From assembly GCF_019578655.1 (NCBI RefSeq), contig NC_063257.1, positions 8,246,001 to 8,310,000 of the forward strand: 64,000 nt of DNA. Direction: 5' to 3'. Origin of the DNA: Ricinus communis. Taxonomy: Eukaryota > Streptophyta > Magnoliopsida > Malpighiales > Euphorbiaceae. A program made the translations under genes and the position numbers. How positions within the stretch are numbered: the first letter of the stretch is position 1; every line of letters begins with the position of its first letter. The notes beneath the pieces were generated by a model. It did no database searches and was not told where the DNA came from. It worked only from the letters and a program-made list of their open reading frames with translations. Of this stretch, positions 36,601-49,779 are shown piece by piece.

Positions 36601-39600
36601 ATTTTTAGCTAGTTTCATTTGGATTTTCCAAGGGCCATTCCTCATATTGATTTAAAATAAATTCTAAGTCTTTTTGAATAAAAAGACTTAAAAGCAAAGA
36701 AAATCAAATTTTCCCTTGATATAGGCAACAATAAAGAGTCATTTGGTGCTGGAGCTTGGGAATTCCACCTCAATTTTTTTTTTAAATTAAAAATTGCTTT
36801 TAGAAAAGGTAAATAAATAAATTATTTTTTTAAAAGCATATTTTTCTTGACCTCCTAAAAATGTGTTTTGAAGAAAGCAATTTATAAAAAATAAAAAACT
36901 AATTTATTAATTTAAAAATTTAAATTTAAATTTTCAATAAACAACAACAATTCCTAACCTGTTTAGTGAATGACAGAGAGTTAATTTATCTCGTACACTC
37001 ACCTAATTTAAATTTTTTCAGCAAATAGCTTTTTGAATTTATATCTAATGATCAAATACACTCAATTTAGATTTTTAAATATAAAATAATATAAAATTTT
37101 TAATTTTTAATTGAATTATAAAAATTAAAAATAATATTTATTTTATTAATTTACTAATACAATATCCATTGATACGTTATACAAGAGCATGTTTATTAAA
37201 ATTTAATATTCAGAGGGTTATTAATGAAATAAATATTATATTCAATTTTTATAATTCAATTAAAATTCAAAAGTTTAATATAATTTCATTTAAAAATAAA
37301 TAAATTAAGTATATTTAACTCTTAGACAGAAACCCGGAAAGCTATTTGCTAAAAAATTTAAATTAAATATATTTAAGCTTTGGACATAAATTTAAAAAGA
37401 TATTTACTGAAAAGATTTAAATTATGTGTATTTAATTTTTGCAAGTAAATTTAAGTGGCAAAGTGAACTTTTGTCCGTTTATTGAAGATTCAAATCCTCA
37501 TAAGAGCTACAAAACTTTTATCCCTTGTTTATCTTTTAGAGTGGAAAGAAAATAAAGAATGAAAATAAGTTTTATTTTTTTTTTATTATTTTTCTTATGT
37601 TTGGATAAAGAACGAAGAAAACAAAGTAAATATATTTTCTTTATTTGGAAAGTGAAATAAGAAAGAAAAAAATTTATTATTTTATAGATTTACTACTTTA
37701 GCCTTTATGTAATAAAATAATATAACACACTAATTAAGGAGATAACAAAATAAATAAATAAAATTTAAATTTAAATTTTTCTAAAAGAAAATTATCATAA
37801 AAATATATATCAAATCCAATATAATTATTTAGAAAACAAAAATAGACTTTTTAAAAAACCAACAATGAAAAAGTTATCTCTTTAAATTTTTAAATCTAGC
37901 TTGAAATAGACCCATCAACAATTTTACTTTCTTATTGATATTATAGATAAAAAGCAAAAGAAATTATAAAATAGTAAATATACTATAAAGTATAAAACAT
38001 TTCATTCGCTCTTCTTATTTTCTCTTCAAAATAGAGAGAAAATAAGAAAAAGAAAATAGATTTTTTTTTCTCTCTTTATTATTTTCCCCTTTTTCCACAC
38101 AGAGTAAAGTGCAAAATTCCCTTTTATTATTCATCTTTATTTTCCCTCCATCGTTCCAAACATAAGGTTAGAGGCACCAAGAATAAATTATGTGGCCGGG
38201 AAGGAGAAAGAAGAAAATGGGAGTCCCTACAATCTTAGAAGATCTAATTGTCTTTTCCGTACCTCACTACTTCCGGTGGGACCAAAAGAGAGTAATGTCT
38301 CCTTCTTCTTCCAACTTTTGAGGTCTCTTTTAATATTTCAGGTGACTATGTTATGGCCATGACAGGAGATATTAGATAGCTTTTTGGCATCTTAGCTTTA
38401 TCATATGATGCATCTGAGAATGATTGGTTTTTTGTTAAACAAGAGTGACTGATTGAGAAGATGGGAGTTGTCAGTAATTCAGACTCAATTATATGTATAT
38501 CTATGTTCCTAAATTCTACTACAGCTATTGAACTTCCACTTGATCTATTCCGGCTACTCAGCTTTAATCTTTTTACAATCAACCCCTCCTTAAAATTTTG
38601 GTGTTTGACGTGGCATGTCATACATGAGATAGATAAGAATATTAGTTTTCAAATAAGGGAAATTTTTGTCTAATTTTAATAAATATTTCTATTTATATAT
38701 TAAATTAATAAAAAATTGATACATATTTATTAATTTTAAATAATAAATTATATATTAATTATTTAATATTAAATTATAATACTTTCTCTTCTTCAATGTT
38801 TAAAAAGAAAAAAATTGAGGACAGGAGGATCACCTTTAAACTATGAATAAATTATGTAATTATTTTATTTTACTATAAAATCTAATTTATATTATTTAAT
38901 TTTTAATTTTTAATTTTAAATATAATTTAGTTATTTTTCAATAAATAATTGATATATTATATTTATTTTTTTATTTTTTTATCGATTATTTTTATTATAT
39001 GTCAATAAATTATTTTTAAAGTGAATAAATTGAAATATAACAAATTATTAGCTAGAAAGGAAAGATATATCACTTATAAAAAAGAATGGAAGTAGCAAAA
39101 ATAAATAAAATTAATATACTATATAGTAACAAAAATGAATGAGGAAAATCACCTTTCAAGGTCTAGCTCGCTTATAACATTCATGGCTCTTTCCTTTTTC
39201 TGTTCTCTTGTTAAGTTTTTTGGAAGACGAAGCAAAGCAGCATAGGTTAGAGTTTCTTTGACAGTAAGGTGAGAGAACACAACATCATCTTGTGTCACAA
39301 ACCCAAACCTGTTTCACCCATAATCATCTCACAGAATTAATTAGCCATATATCTAATTTAGCGATGATCATACCTAAATTAGTCTAAGCATACTCCATAC
39401 TTCATTTGTACCTTCGCTTTAAGGACTTGGTATAGGGTCGACAATTATAAGTGATGGCACCCCCGTTAAAGTTAATCCTTCCACTAAGAAGATTGAGCAG
39501 AGTTGTTTTTCCACTTCCTGACGGTCCCATAAGAGCAAGAACCTCACCTGGATTAGCTGACCCGCTAATTCCATTAAGTATGTGCTTTTCTGCATTAGCC

Positions 39601-40478
39601 TTGTATTTGACATCTTGAAACTGCATATACTCGGAACACATAGTAAACTAATCGCACCTTCTAGATAATTTTGCAAAAAGCAACCGGAAAGAGGAACATC
39701 TTAGCTTTGGATTTAATTAATTATGACAGAAACCTATCAAATCTACCTTGCAAGAAAAGTTTATTGCCTTTTCTTTTGGTAAATATCTAGGGAGTACTTA
39801 ATTAGAGCATGAACAACTTATATTGAAAATAGTGTGAATCTATCACCCAAGTAGGACCAGTTAAAATAAAAAAGAATGTGCCCATTTATTTTTCTTGGCG
39901 TCCTGTATTAAAAAGGAACACTCCGTGACCCGTTAGAATATTACCTTGAGAGCTATAGGTAAGGTAGGTTCAATTTGCATTTTCTTCTGCAAGCAGAAAA
40001 CTGGATCTTCTGAAGGAGATTGATCCATTGTATTATTTCCTGTATGAGAGGATAACCGAATCAGAAGCCATAGAAGAGATAGCCAGATAGTACCCAAATC
40101 ATGCCACCACTAAAGTCTAATGTACTTAGTATTATTGCATGAAAATTGTAAAAGAATAGCCTGTATTAAGCCATTTCTATAAATCCTGATAAGAAAGGAA
40201 CCTGTTTTCTCTAAGCTTTCAGAAACATTGTCGACAAGATCATCGATATTGACCATGAAACTCGCATTGAAACTCTGCACTCTTTGCTCAGTTATGTCAG
40301 CCTCGTCTTTGTTATCTTCTTGTTGAACAGTACTCAAGGATTTACATCCAATTTTCCATGCTGGTACTACAAAGCTATCCTTTCCTGCAATTCTCAGCAC
40401 TGATGCAGCTTCAATCAATCCATTCAATCTTTCAGAATGCCCGAGTTCTAGTTCTTTCGCCATCTCTATGACTGCCAT
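33663..40478 (-). CDS. ABC transporter G family half-transporter (ABCG22/ABCG27-like)
   Basis: Ten exons (40478-40202, 40039-39945, 39620-39412, 39308-39153, 35777-35594, 35508-35209, 34931-34644, 34483-34199, 34108-34001, 33914-33663) join in frame to about 717 residues. The N-terminal nucleotide-binding domain has Walker A GPSGSGKT (near 156), VTQDD, signature [10 protein letters not shown], Walker [14 protein letters not shown] and H-loop TTIHQPSS. The C-terminal membrane domain ([32 protein letters not shown]) ends in [13 protein letters not shown]. Order NBD-TMD and size fit a WBC-type half-transporter that dimerises, usually in the plasma membrane. Close family member AtABCG22 affects stomatal water loss; substrate here is unknown. 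Start could also be 40463. Intron 4 is 3.4 kb; intron 7 uses a GC donor. A 3' fragment is duplicated at 16.9-17.4 kb. Confidence 0.93.
34484..34643 (-). other. GC-AG intron (ABCG intron 7)
   Basis: Exon 7 ends GATCAG and the intron begins GCAAGT; exon 8 begins after AGCAG with GCTGGATTG. Joining here gives EDQ-AGLLFF, the family sequence, with no gap. No GT in the neighbourhood preserves the frame. CAG|GCAAGT is the classic strong GC-donor context. Confidence 0.85.
36127..36207. repeat. 39-bp unit duplicated in tandem
   Basis: AAATTTTAAATTCAATTGTT...CTTCGTTTAAT occurs twice head to tail with essentially no mismatches, indicating a recent local slippage or duplication inside ABCG intron 4. 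Confidence 0.9.
37003..37370. mobile_element. Palindromic MITE in ABCG intron 4
   Basis: The left end (CCTAATTTAAATTTTTTCAG, then CAAATAGCTTT) is matched by the reverse complement of the right end (ATTTAATTTAAATTTTTTAG, then CAAATAGCTTT). Inner arms match more loosely (AATTTTTAATTGAATTATAA). About 365 bp, no coding capacity, superfamily not assigned. Confidence 0.6.
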
Positions 40479-40660
40479 AAAATTCCACAATAAGAAAATA
40501 CTACTAGTACACAAAACAACTGAAACCTTGTTAGTTCAAATCATTATTACTTGTAAACTGAATTTGAAGACGGAAAGGCAGTGCAAACACAGAACAAAGA
40601 GAAGGGACTTGAGCAGCAACTGTATGTAAGTATCAATGAAATGCAGGATCCAGAGTAGGC

Positions 40661-40670
40661 TTATATAGGC
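40661..40670 (-). promoter_or_regulatory. TATA box of the ABCG gene
   Basis: GCCTATATAA on the minus strand, about 185 bp before the first candidate ATG (40478), followed by a pyrimidine-rich leader. A 5' UTR intron cannot be excluded. Confidence 0.55.
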
Positions 40671-40799
40671 CCCATTTTGTACTGTGATGTAAAGCCCAAC
40701 AATTACATCTAAAGAAAGATCCCTGTCGGTCAAATTAATGCCTTTCAGAAATTGGTAAAAAAGGCATATCTACTTTGTCCTTTTCCACCAAAAGCAAAT

Positions 40800-43700
40800 T
40801 CCTTTTGAAGCCGGTAATAGCCCTTTTCTTAAAAAAAAATCAATAACTGGTACTCTGTCAGTTTTAGACGCATCTCCTCGATTAATCCAATCTTCAAATC
40901 TGAATAACAGTACATTTTAAATCAAGTTTTTACAGTCAAGAATTACTTTCTGACCCAACTTTATATATATTTCAATTAATCTAATTTCTATAACGAATTT
41001 AAAAGAGTATACTGCATACTTCATTTGTGTATTCAAGAATTTTTTTTTTAAAAAAAGAGCTATTCGAGAGGATAATAATATAATAACCTCAAAGAGAGGG
41101 CAACACCCGAAGTATAAAGATTAGACGGCCAGTCTCCCATCAACATCCACTGCTGCAGCAAAGTTTCATAAGCAAACTCATTACATTATTTGACTATAAC
41201 ATTTTCCTACATGACAAGCTTTCAAGAGCCTCCAGCTGCCGGAGTTACTTGATTGGTATAAGGTGACTTCCGTCTTGAAGAATTGATGTTCCTAAAGTGG
41301 CAAGAATTGAAAATGTTAGGCAACCGATGTTTGCTTCTTCAGAAGTCAATTAAAACGAGCATTTTATCTTATCAAAACATCCATGTGCAGCAAAAGAAGC
41401 ATTACATTCTCACAGAATTTAATGCAATGATTTTTAAGTGAAATTCTCCTATTCTCCCAATTTTCCACGTTAATTTATTAATTATACAAAGAACTTCATC
41501 TGTGTAGATATGCCCTTAGCTTTTAAGAATTGAGATTTCTTCTTCCTAATGTGAAAAATGATTTCTTTTGTTATATATTTTAGTTGGTCTTAGAGCCATT
41601 CATATTTTCTTTTCATTGCAACCGTGCCATGAGTGATGATGACCTCATATATGTAGTGCTCACTCGTGCCTAAAACTAAGCTAGTGTTGAAGCTCATTCC
41701 ACATGAATTCCAAAATTATGAAGCAGGATGAATTATTATTATGTTATTGCGGGTTGTAAATTAACCGAGCTAAGCCGTGTTTAGATAAATTTAGTTTGGT
41801 TTATTATTATTTCATATGAATTTCAATAGAAATTTGAGTTTAGTATTATTGAATTCAAATTATATTTGAGTTTATTTTGAACTTAACTCATTAAAATTTA
41901 TATTAAATTCAAATTTTACTTGAATTTTTTAATTTCGTTGATTTATTTAACAATATAATGTATTTATTTAGTCTTTAAAAATATTATTTACATATTATAC
42001 TTATAATATAAAAATATTATAATATAAAAATATAATCTTGCACCCTTTATAATCCTATTTAATAAGTTAATTAATCAATTAACTCACGAATAAGTTGACC
42101 ACTTTATAAACGAATGAGTTTGCAAGCTAAGGAGTTAAGTATTGATAAATTTAAATTTGATTTATTAACATTAAGGAGTATCTACTGAACAATTACCTTT
42201 TAGGCTAATCGTTTTTTCTTCCCAAGTTCCATATGACATTGGTAACAGCAAACGTGAAGCAACTATTTTCTGACATAAAAAAATTAAATATATTTATATA
42301 AATAAGTTGTTGCTCCTATAATACTGTCAGTTACAAGCATCATGCATGTGAAATAGGATAAGTCCACACTATTGGGCGGTTGCCTCGCTATTAGGGCATC
42401 AGAGAACTTCAGTACATGTTGATTGGCTTCTGTGTGCCGTAATGCAGTGACCAAATTTGTGTACCTTCTCAAGTCATATTACTTTCTACCTTCACTTTTC
42501 CGCATATATAGTTCCATGATTTGTCATATTTCGTACTTGAAATAATCAAACAGTACTTGACTTGAGGTGGGTATAATAAGTTAAAAAAAGAAATAGTGAT
42601 TTAGAGTTTGTCCCGCAAGACTTTTACGGGTGGTTCTATTGCCTTCCTTTTAATTGCCTTAATGGGTTTCTTAAAAATCTTTGGAAACATGATTATTGTT
42701 TTCCATTTTCTGACGAATCTTTTTGTTTAGCTATAATAGTAAATGAGGGTTTCATTTCCCAGTATGTCTGTTGCTTAGTCTTTAGGCCTCTGCAATGAAA
42801 TTCAGCATTTTGCAGTGTAAAAAAAAGATACTAAGGATTACCTGTATATTAACACATTAAGATGAAGACATAACAACAGACATGAACCCATGAATCTGGT
42901 TAATACTTTAAACAGGGGCGCCTGTGTGTGATGCCTTGTTCGAAGCAACACCAATATAAAAGTTTAAATTATACTTAGTTTTTTCAAATCATTAAAACGC
43001 TAGAGCATATCTCTTTTACATGGGGTTGTATGACACACGCAAGGAGCCTTATTAAATTTGAAAATGAGAGAACACAAATGGATTATACAGAAGCCATGAG
43101 AAGCAGCAGCACTATTTTTTCATTGAGAGAAATGGTGATTAAAAGGACACTTTTGAAAGGAATGTATCAAATAGTATTTGGCATATATATATAATGTAGC
43201 AGGATCGTACAAGTCTTTTCCCTTCCAAAAAGAAATGAGTGAGCGCTGAAAGTTGTGGCTAGGAGCGAGAGACACATTCTGTCTGTCTCAATTTCAAAAA
43301 CTATCCCCGTCCGTAGGAGCATTCTTGACCCCGCGGTAGATAGTCACTGTTAGTCGCTGCCTCATGACAGAATGACTTTAGAAGGGCACTTTCAAGGCAA
43401 AACCACAAAGACAAGAATTAATTAAATAATAGTTACAAATACCCTTCTGAGATTTTTAATGAATTGGTTCTTCTGTTTTTTAATTAACTCGTGAAGATTT
43501 TAAGAGTTATTAATTTAAAATTATTTTAAAATATATATACAATATATAAAAGAAAATTAATGATAAAAATATAATCGATCATTGAGTTTTTAAAATTAGA
43601 AATTAGAAACTAATTGTTTAACTAAATTCTTTGAAAATTAAAGTCAAAATTAATGATTTAATTAATATATTTTTATAGTTGGATTTCAGTTAATTTTTTG

Positions 43701-46700
43701 ATGAATTAATTTGTTTGCTCTTTTTTATGCTCACCACTAATTTCAGCACTGAATGCAATGGTAATAAGCGGACGGCTATTGCATATTTGAACTCGTCTTG
43801 AGAAGCAAATTAATGAAACTATGCATGAATTTATAACTAGAAGGTCATTATAATTAAATTTATAGACAGGATTAAAGAAAAAGAGGGATTGAAAAAGTAA
43901 ACAAGAAGGTGGCCAGCTGCTTCAACATGCTGTCTCTATCCTCAAGTCTCATGGGTTTGTGCTTTATCCAAGTCTGGTCATGTATCCAAACAGTATGTCT
44001 GAGTCGCCCTTTTTGTATTTCCCCCTATTTTTGCCTTTTCTCCTTTCCTTTACACTAACTAGAATCTCGACACCAAGTAAGACCATGTCCACTTGAGATG
44101 GATTCAACTTGTCTCTTTACCTGTCTCATTTATAACTTCCCAGTTCTTCGTTTAAGACTTAATACTCGAGAAACTGACAATTAAACAAGTTCTTTTAAAA
44201 TGAAAAAAATAAAGTAGCAAGAGTCTATTGATTAATTTTTTAATTTTCTGTGAATTCTGCCATCCATGAAAAGGATATTAGAAGTAAATACTAAATAGAC
44301 AAGACTGGAAAAGATAGTTGAATACGGTCTCTCTGGCACCAACGGTTCAGGACTTAGGCCCACTTTTGCATGGAGAACCTTGTGCCAAGGAGCTAACCTG
44401 AATGTTGTCTGTCCGAATCTAAAACACCGCTTGCAAGGGATGCTTGTTACTGCAGCTGCAAAATATGCAATGCTTATCAGTAACTTATATATAAATATAT
44501 ATATATATAAAAGAAAGCAAAAATGTTTGGACACAATGCTGTCATAAACTCTTAAAAAAGTGTTTTATCACCAATAATCAATATCCGGCACATTCTAAAT
44601 ATATTTATATAAAAAGAAAAGTCAAAACATTCTCGCTGGCTAGAAAACTATTAAGAAAAAAAGAAAATCAGTTTGTGGAAAAACCCAGAAACATCTCAGC
44701 CACAAAATTGATACAGGTACACAAACTAAAGAATTGAGAGTAAGAATTTTCTTTTCTTTTTCTTTTTTTTTTGGGGAGAATTCTCTTGGGAAGCTTTCAA
44801 TAAGGAAACCGTCAACTGTACCTGTTGATGGGATAAAATAATTAAAGCGTAGTTAAGAGACATAGCTACCTAATACAAATTGCTAGTACATATGACAACT
44901 GCATCCAATTTGAAAGATGCATAGTTTTGACTCCTGACTGCCACAAACTGGAAGTCAATCTATTCTCGATCAAATCACACCTTTTCAAAATGGGTTGCTC
45001 TAATATTTTTTTTCTTTTTCTCTTTTTTTTTTTTTTGTTGAAAAATTGCTGCTCAAATTTGATATGGAAAAGGCTGCTTGGGATTTTGTTGCAAGGTTTT
45101 GACCTTTTTCTTTTTGGACAGTAAATAACACTAATTTAGTTCCAAAAAAAGTAATTCAAGAAAAATAACAAAAGTGAATGTAAAAGAAACTTCATAGATT
45201 TTTATTATATATATATATATATAATTATAAATAAAATCTTAATATTTAAAGTTAAGGGAGAATTTTAGAACTTATTTTCAAGAAAGCTAAATACAATATT
45301 ACACATATAAAATTAAGATATGTGCATATTACTCAAAAATTTAATTTGACAGTAGTTCAAATTTCAATTTGAGTAGAATTTAAAATTCAAGTACTTCTCC
45401 CTATAATTTAAAAAAAAAAAAAAACCATTAAAGCAGCTAATTATCAAGTGGCCAGCACTTTAGTTATACAAGAAAAGTCTTGAATTCAAATTTCTTTTTT
45501 CATTTAAGCAAATTATCATAGTGAATGGACTTTATAGTCCAATAAGTCTCATCTGAATTAAAAGAAAATCCTAATCCAATTTCACTGTTGATCTCATTAT
45601 GTTCTTGTTATCTACTGGATAATATATGGGCAACAAAGTTCTCCTTTTCTTTTTTTATCTACTATGAACACCAATTTTTTCTATTGGCTCCCATGAATAA
45701 CTTGGACCCATCACCGACATTTGAATAAAAAAGACAAGTGCACAGCAATTCAATGACATAAAGTTACATGTCTCTTCGGCCCGCAAAGGCAAGAAAAAGC
45801 TTCCACAAGGGTGAAGGATTCATAGGACAAAAAAGCTAAACTACAAAAGTTCTGATGCCTTGCTGTAATTTTGCAAAAATTGGAGGGTGCTATACAAAGT
45901 TTAGAAACACAAGTTGTTGTAAGGGTTAGTTCTAGTTGCTTTCCTATTCCTGTTTAAAACTTGACTTCTCATTATCCAATTAGCAACCAGCAATTTTTAG
46001 CTCCATTAGATCTTAATTAAATTCCATCATTTTGCTATCACTAATTTCTATTTATTTTCTGCTAATTTTCTAAAACAATCAGTGATCATTTGTTACTCAC
46101 ATAAAGACTTTCTTTATAGCTTGATATATTTTAATTGTTTATGCATATTAGAAATAAAATAATAAATACTTATGATTTCTTTACATATTCTTAAAGTAGA
46201 AAATTTTCAATTTTGAAATTCTTTTTAACATTAGCAAAACAATATTATTTTTATGTGTAATTTTATAGTTGTTTCCAGCAAAACTTTCAATAAATTAATA
46301 ATTAATATTAAATAATAAAACATATTTTGGTAGCTGATGCTGTGATTGAGCAATGCACATTACACATATAATCTAGAATCCCCGTTAGTGGGTCGAGAAT
46401 CTCGCATTGCTGGACAGTGAAGTGGAGAAAGTTACTTAACATGTTTATCACATGCACTTGAATACCCCCAATCTGCTTAATATTAATCACAAGTCATTTC
46501 ATTTGAATTTTGGAAATTATACAATCAATACCCACACCAAACCAATAATTAAATATATGAATGAATTTGGCCTAATGTTTTGTTTTTCACTTTATATCCA
46601 AATCTCAATTATTATTACTTTTATTGAAATTGATTATCAGAGGACCAATGTAAACTACTCCTTACTATATGATGTTAGATTTATAGTGCAACAAAATATT

Positions 46701-47850
46701 AGCAAGGTAGTGCTATTTTAAGAGTAATAGTTATTAGGGTCAAAGCAAAAATCTTTAATTGCTAAATTTTTATACTTATTTAATTGAGTAAATAACTTTC
46801 TTTTCATTTTTTTTTTGGTCAAATATATACTTAGATGACATTTAATATTCTGTAACTTCATTATGACAAGAGAATTTGCTATTATTTTTGGTACGACGTT
46901 TCCTTTTAGAAGAAAAACATGCTCTTTTGTTTGCGACAATTAAGCTTCGTTTTAATTTATAGGAAAATGAAGAATCAAACTTCATTAACTGATCATATCG
47001 GCACTATTAGAATTACTAGTCTCATGAAAATCATAATCTTTTTTTTTTTTCCTTCTTGTGAGAAGATGAAAATGATAATTATTAAAAGTATATTTTACCA
47101 ACAAAATCAAGAAACTCAGTTTCAGTTAGATGCCTCTTTTTATCTTAGGAAGATGTCTCATGAAAATGCTGTTCTTTTTATAAACAGTTGTAAGCAATTT
47201 GACTTTCACAACTAATTCATTGAAGGGACAAAGTAAACTTTTCATAGAAAAACTAATAATAATGGAAATTTAGTTCAAATATTAAAGTAAATTCCAACAA
47301 CCATTACCGAAAATTAAAAATCCAACAACTGATAAAAAGAACTCTAATTATATTAAAATTGATTAGTTGTCCAGTTTTTATAGGCATACTCTCAGCTATT
47401 CATTCCAAGAGCTATAGTCAACCATATATTTTTTGATACATAGTCAACCATATTTTATGATTAAATTTAATGGATTAAACAACTGTTGGATAATCATAAT
47501 AATTAAATCTAACATCTATTATATTATTAATTAGATACTAAATTGACATATAGCATATAGTTAGCCAGTATCTATTATATTATTTTTATCTATTACATTG
47601 CTTAATTTTTAAAATTTAATAAATTACTCGATAATTATAAATAATTAAAATTGTATATAAATTTATTGATATTGATTTGATTTAATTAAAAATATATAAA
47701 ATTAGTAAATTATTTAAAATAATATTAACTGTTTATTTATAATTAAAATACATATTCTATAGTAATAAAATACTACAACAATATTCTAGCAGAATCTTAA
47801 ATTATTATTATCACTCGGTAGTTTAAAAGAAAATATATTGAAATAAGAAC
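40800..47850. other. Intergenic region, no supported gene
   Basis: About 7 kb of AT-rich DNA. The longest open frames (44534-44232 minus, 46452-46721 plus, 46919-47215 plus) have no recognisable domain, no paralogue in the window and no splice partners. An (AT)n run lies near 45207-45222, and a tRNA-B-box-like string (AAGTCTTGAATTCAAATTTC) near 45475 hints at a SINE relic. No tRNA, rRNA or other RNA gene was identified. Confidence 0.55.
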
Positions 47851-47859
47851 ACCCTTGGC

Positions 47860-48160
47860 ACACAGGTGCACCATGAGGGGCATGACTCACACCCCACCAT
47901 CACAAAGCTTTCTCAAGTAACGCTGGTGGCTCCACTAGCCCGCCTTCTATGTTGTCAAGCTCACATCACCACTGAGTCACACATTGACACGCAAACTCGC
48001 ATGCTAGATTTTGCTGACATGGACATCCTACGCGGCACATGACTCTTTCTGGACATTCTTCAAGAAGAAAAAGCTTGGGGCTTGGGACATGTTCAAAGAT
48101 TCATTACACCACGAAACCGGCCTTGGCTTACTATTGACAAGCAAGATTATCCAGGGAAAA
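47860..48160 (+). promoter_or_regulatory. GC-richer block with W-box cores upstream of the VQ gene
   Basis: This 300-bp block stands out from the AT-rich surroundings by base composition. It contains TTGAC cores at about 47983 (CATTGACACG) and 48132 (TATTGACAAG), and an inverted one at about 47955 (TTGTCAAG). These are the core of WRKY-binding W boxes. Whether it regulates the VQ gene 0.9 kb downstream is inference. Confidence 0.4.
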
Positions 48161-48838
48161 TGAAGGATCTTTTTAGTTTGTTTCATTTTAATAAAATCAT
48201 TTAATTTGAGTTAGTGCATTGATGATTTCTATTGTTATTTTGTTTTTAAAGGTGCCGAATTGTTAATATGATCATTTAAATTAATTAATTGATTTGTTAA
48301 TCACTGAATTTAGTAAATAATATTTTACTTTATTTTGATTATAAATTAAAACTTATAACTAGAATTAAATTAAATACAAAATCAGTTGATCATTCATTCT
48401 ATTAAGTGATTGGAAAAGAGAATTTAAATATGCTAATCTCTAGTTAATTTAAATATTTACATTTGTATTTCAGCACTTTCAAACACCAATAATATGGACT
48501 ATGGAGGTGATCAATATACTATTTAAATTAAAAGTTATATTATAATAAAATATGTAACCGAAATGACACTAAATATAAATTTAGATAACAATTTGTATTA
48601 CTAATCCATAAAAACTATGTACAAGTTATATTATACTTATTGGATATATTATATATATTTTGAATATATTTTATTATTTAAATAGTTAAAAAGTGACATA
48701 TATTTAATTTTTACATTCTAATTTATCCAGCCACTGTATGTAATCTACCAAAATAAGTAAATAACCAAGAAAAATCCATCATGTAATTTTTCCTTCTTTT
48801 TTTGTTTCTATTTTCCTTTCTTTACCCTTTTCTTAGCT

Positions 48839-48844
48839 TTGACT
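48839..48844 (+). promoter_or_regulatory. W box in the VQ gene proximal promoter
   Basis: TTGACT, 40 bp before the TATA box. MKS1-type VQ proteins work with WRKY factors, so feedback by WRKYs is plausible but not shown. Confidence 0.5.
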
Positions 48845-48879
48845 TTTCATCTCTTTAAATATTTCTTCTCCTCCCCTCT

Positions 48880-48886
48880 TTATATA
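48880..48886 (+). promoter_or_regulatory. TATA box of the VQ gene
   Basis: TTATATA about 130 bp before the ATG at 49015. A (CTT)n tract (about 48960-48985) lies in the presumed 5' UTR. Confidence 0.7.
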
Positions 48887-49014
48887 CTCGCTCGATATGT
48901 TCATACACAAGACAATAATATGCTCTTGTTGTCCTCTTCCTAATTTAATTACCATTTCTTTCTTCTTCTTCTTCTTCTTCTTCTTTTGTGTTTTATCATT
49001 GAAATAAAAGAAAC

Positions 49015-49779
49015 ATGGATCCTTATGACTTTCCTGTCACTAGATCTCCAAGAAAAGAACTCCAAGGTCCAAGACCACCGGCTCTAAAAGTTCGTAAGGA
49101 TTCACACAAGATCAAGAAACCCCCTGTCGCACCACAACCATCACAGCAACATCAAAACCAGCAGCAGCAATACCAACAATCCCAGCCGCGGCCGCCGGTC
49201 ATTATCTACACAGTTTCACCTAAAGTTATCCATACGAACCCTAGTGACTTCATGAATTTAGTCCAGCGCCTTACAGGCTCGACGTCGTCGTCGTCATCAT
49301 CTTCTTCTTCTTCTGCTGCATGTTCAACCTCAAACCCTACTTCTTATTCATCATCCAATCCTTTCAATGATTATAGTGGTGCAATATCACCAGCGGCAAG
49401 ATTCGCTACAATAGAGAAAGCTAAGTCACCAAATGAGAATATGAAGCAGCAAGTGCAGCCAAGTGGGGATGTTGGTTTCTTCGAAGGAATTGAAATGAGT
49501 CAAGTAATGGAAAGATCAGGTAATTTGTTTCACGGAATTCTATCCCCAGCTCCATCTTCACTTCCTCCAATATCACCTAACTTTTTTTCTCCACCATCTG
49601 ATCCAAATATGATGAGCTTTCTTCATGATTTGAGCCCTGCTCTTCACGGTAATAGGAGTTTCTTAGAGGGTACTTTCATGCCTAGTCCTTCTACAACATT
49701 TCTTTCTCCTCGGTTGACGGCTTCTCCAACTCCATCTCTGGACCTTTTCAACAATTTCAATAACATCTTTGATTATTGA
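49015..49779 (+). CDS. VQ motif protein, MKS1-like
   Basis: Intronless, 254 residues. A conserved N-terminal block (LQGPRPPALKV...SHKIKKPP, residues 16-37) is followed by a Gln-rich stretch, then the VQ domain IIYTVSPKVIHTNPSDF with core FMNLVQRLTG at 79-88. A poly-Ser run follows, then a C-terminal half with many Ser-Pro sites (near 125, 138, 177, 187, 192, 207, 224, 231). This order matches Arabidopsis MKS1 (VQ21), a nuclear MPK4 substrate that binds WRKY33; the SP sites would be MAP-kinase targets. Poly-Gln and poly-Ser are encoded by repetitive codons and probably vary in length. Assignment to the MKS1/VQ20 group is confident, exact orthology less so. Confidence 0.92.
   Translation: MDPYDFPVTRSPRKELQGPRPPALKVRKDSHKIKKPPVAPQPSQQHQNQQQQYQQSQPRPPVIIYTVSPKVIHTNPSDFMNLVQRLTGSTSSSSSSSSSSAACSTSNPTSYSSSNPFNDYSGAISPAARFATIEKAKSPNENMKQQVQPSGDVGFFEGIEMSQVMERSGNLFHGILSPAPSSLPPISPNFFSPPSDPNMMSFLHDLSPALHGNRSFLEGTFMPSPSTTFLSPRLTASPTPSLDLFNNFNNIFDY

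Larger units (their letters stand above)
35778..39152 (-). other. Large intron 4 of the ABCG gene with nested repeats
   Basis: 3,375 bp, very AT-rich, interrupting the nucleotide-binding domain between SELDLER and SQDTAIGG. It contains a 39-bp tandem duplication (36127-36207) and a palindromic MITE (about 37003-37370). No other gene was recognised; open frames such as 38346-38621 lack any motif. Confidence 0.75.

Noticed and set aside
44232..44534. 100-codon minus-strand frame
   Set aside because: No motif, no splice or promoter context, start inside an AT microsatellite-like stretch; too weak to call a gene.
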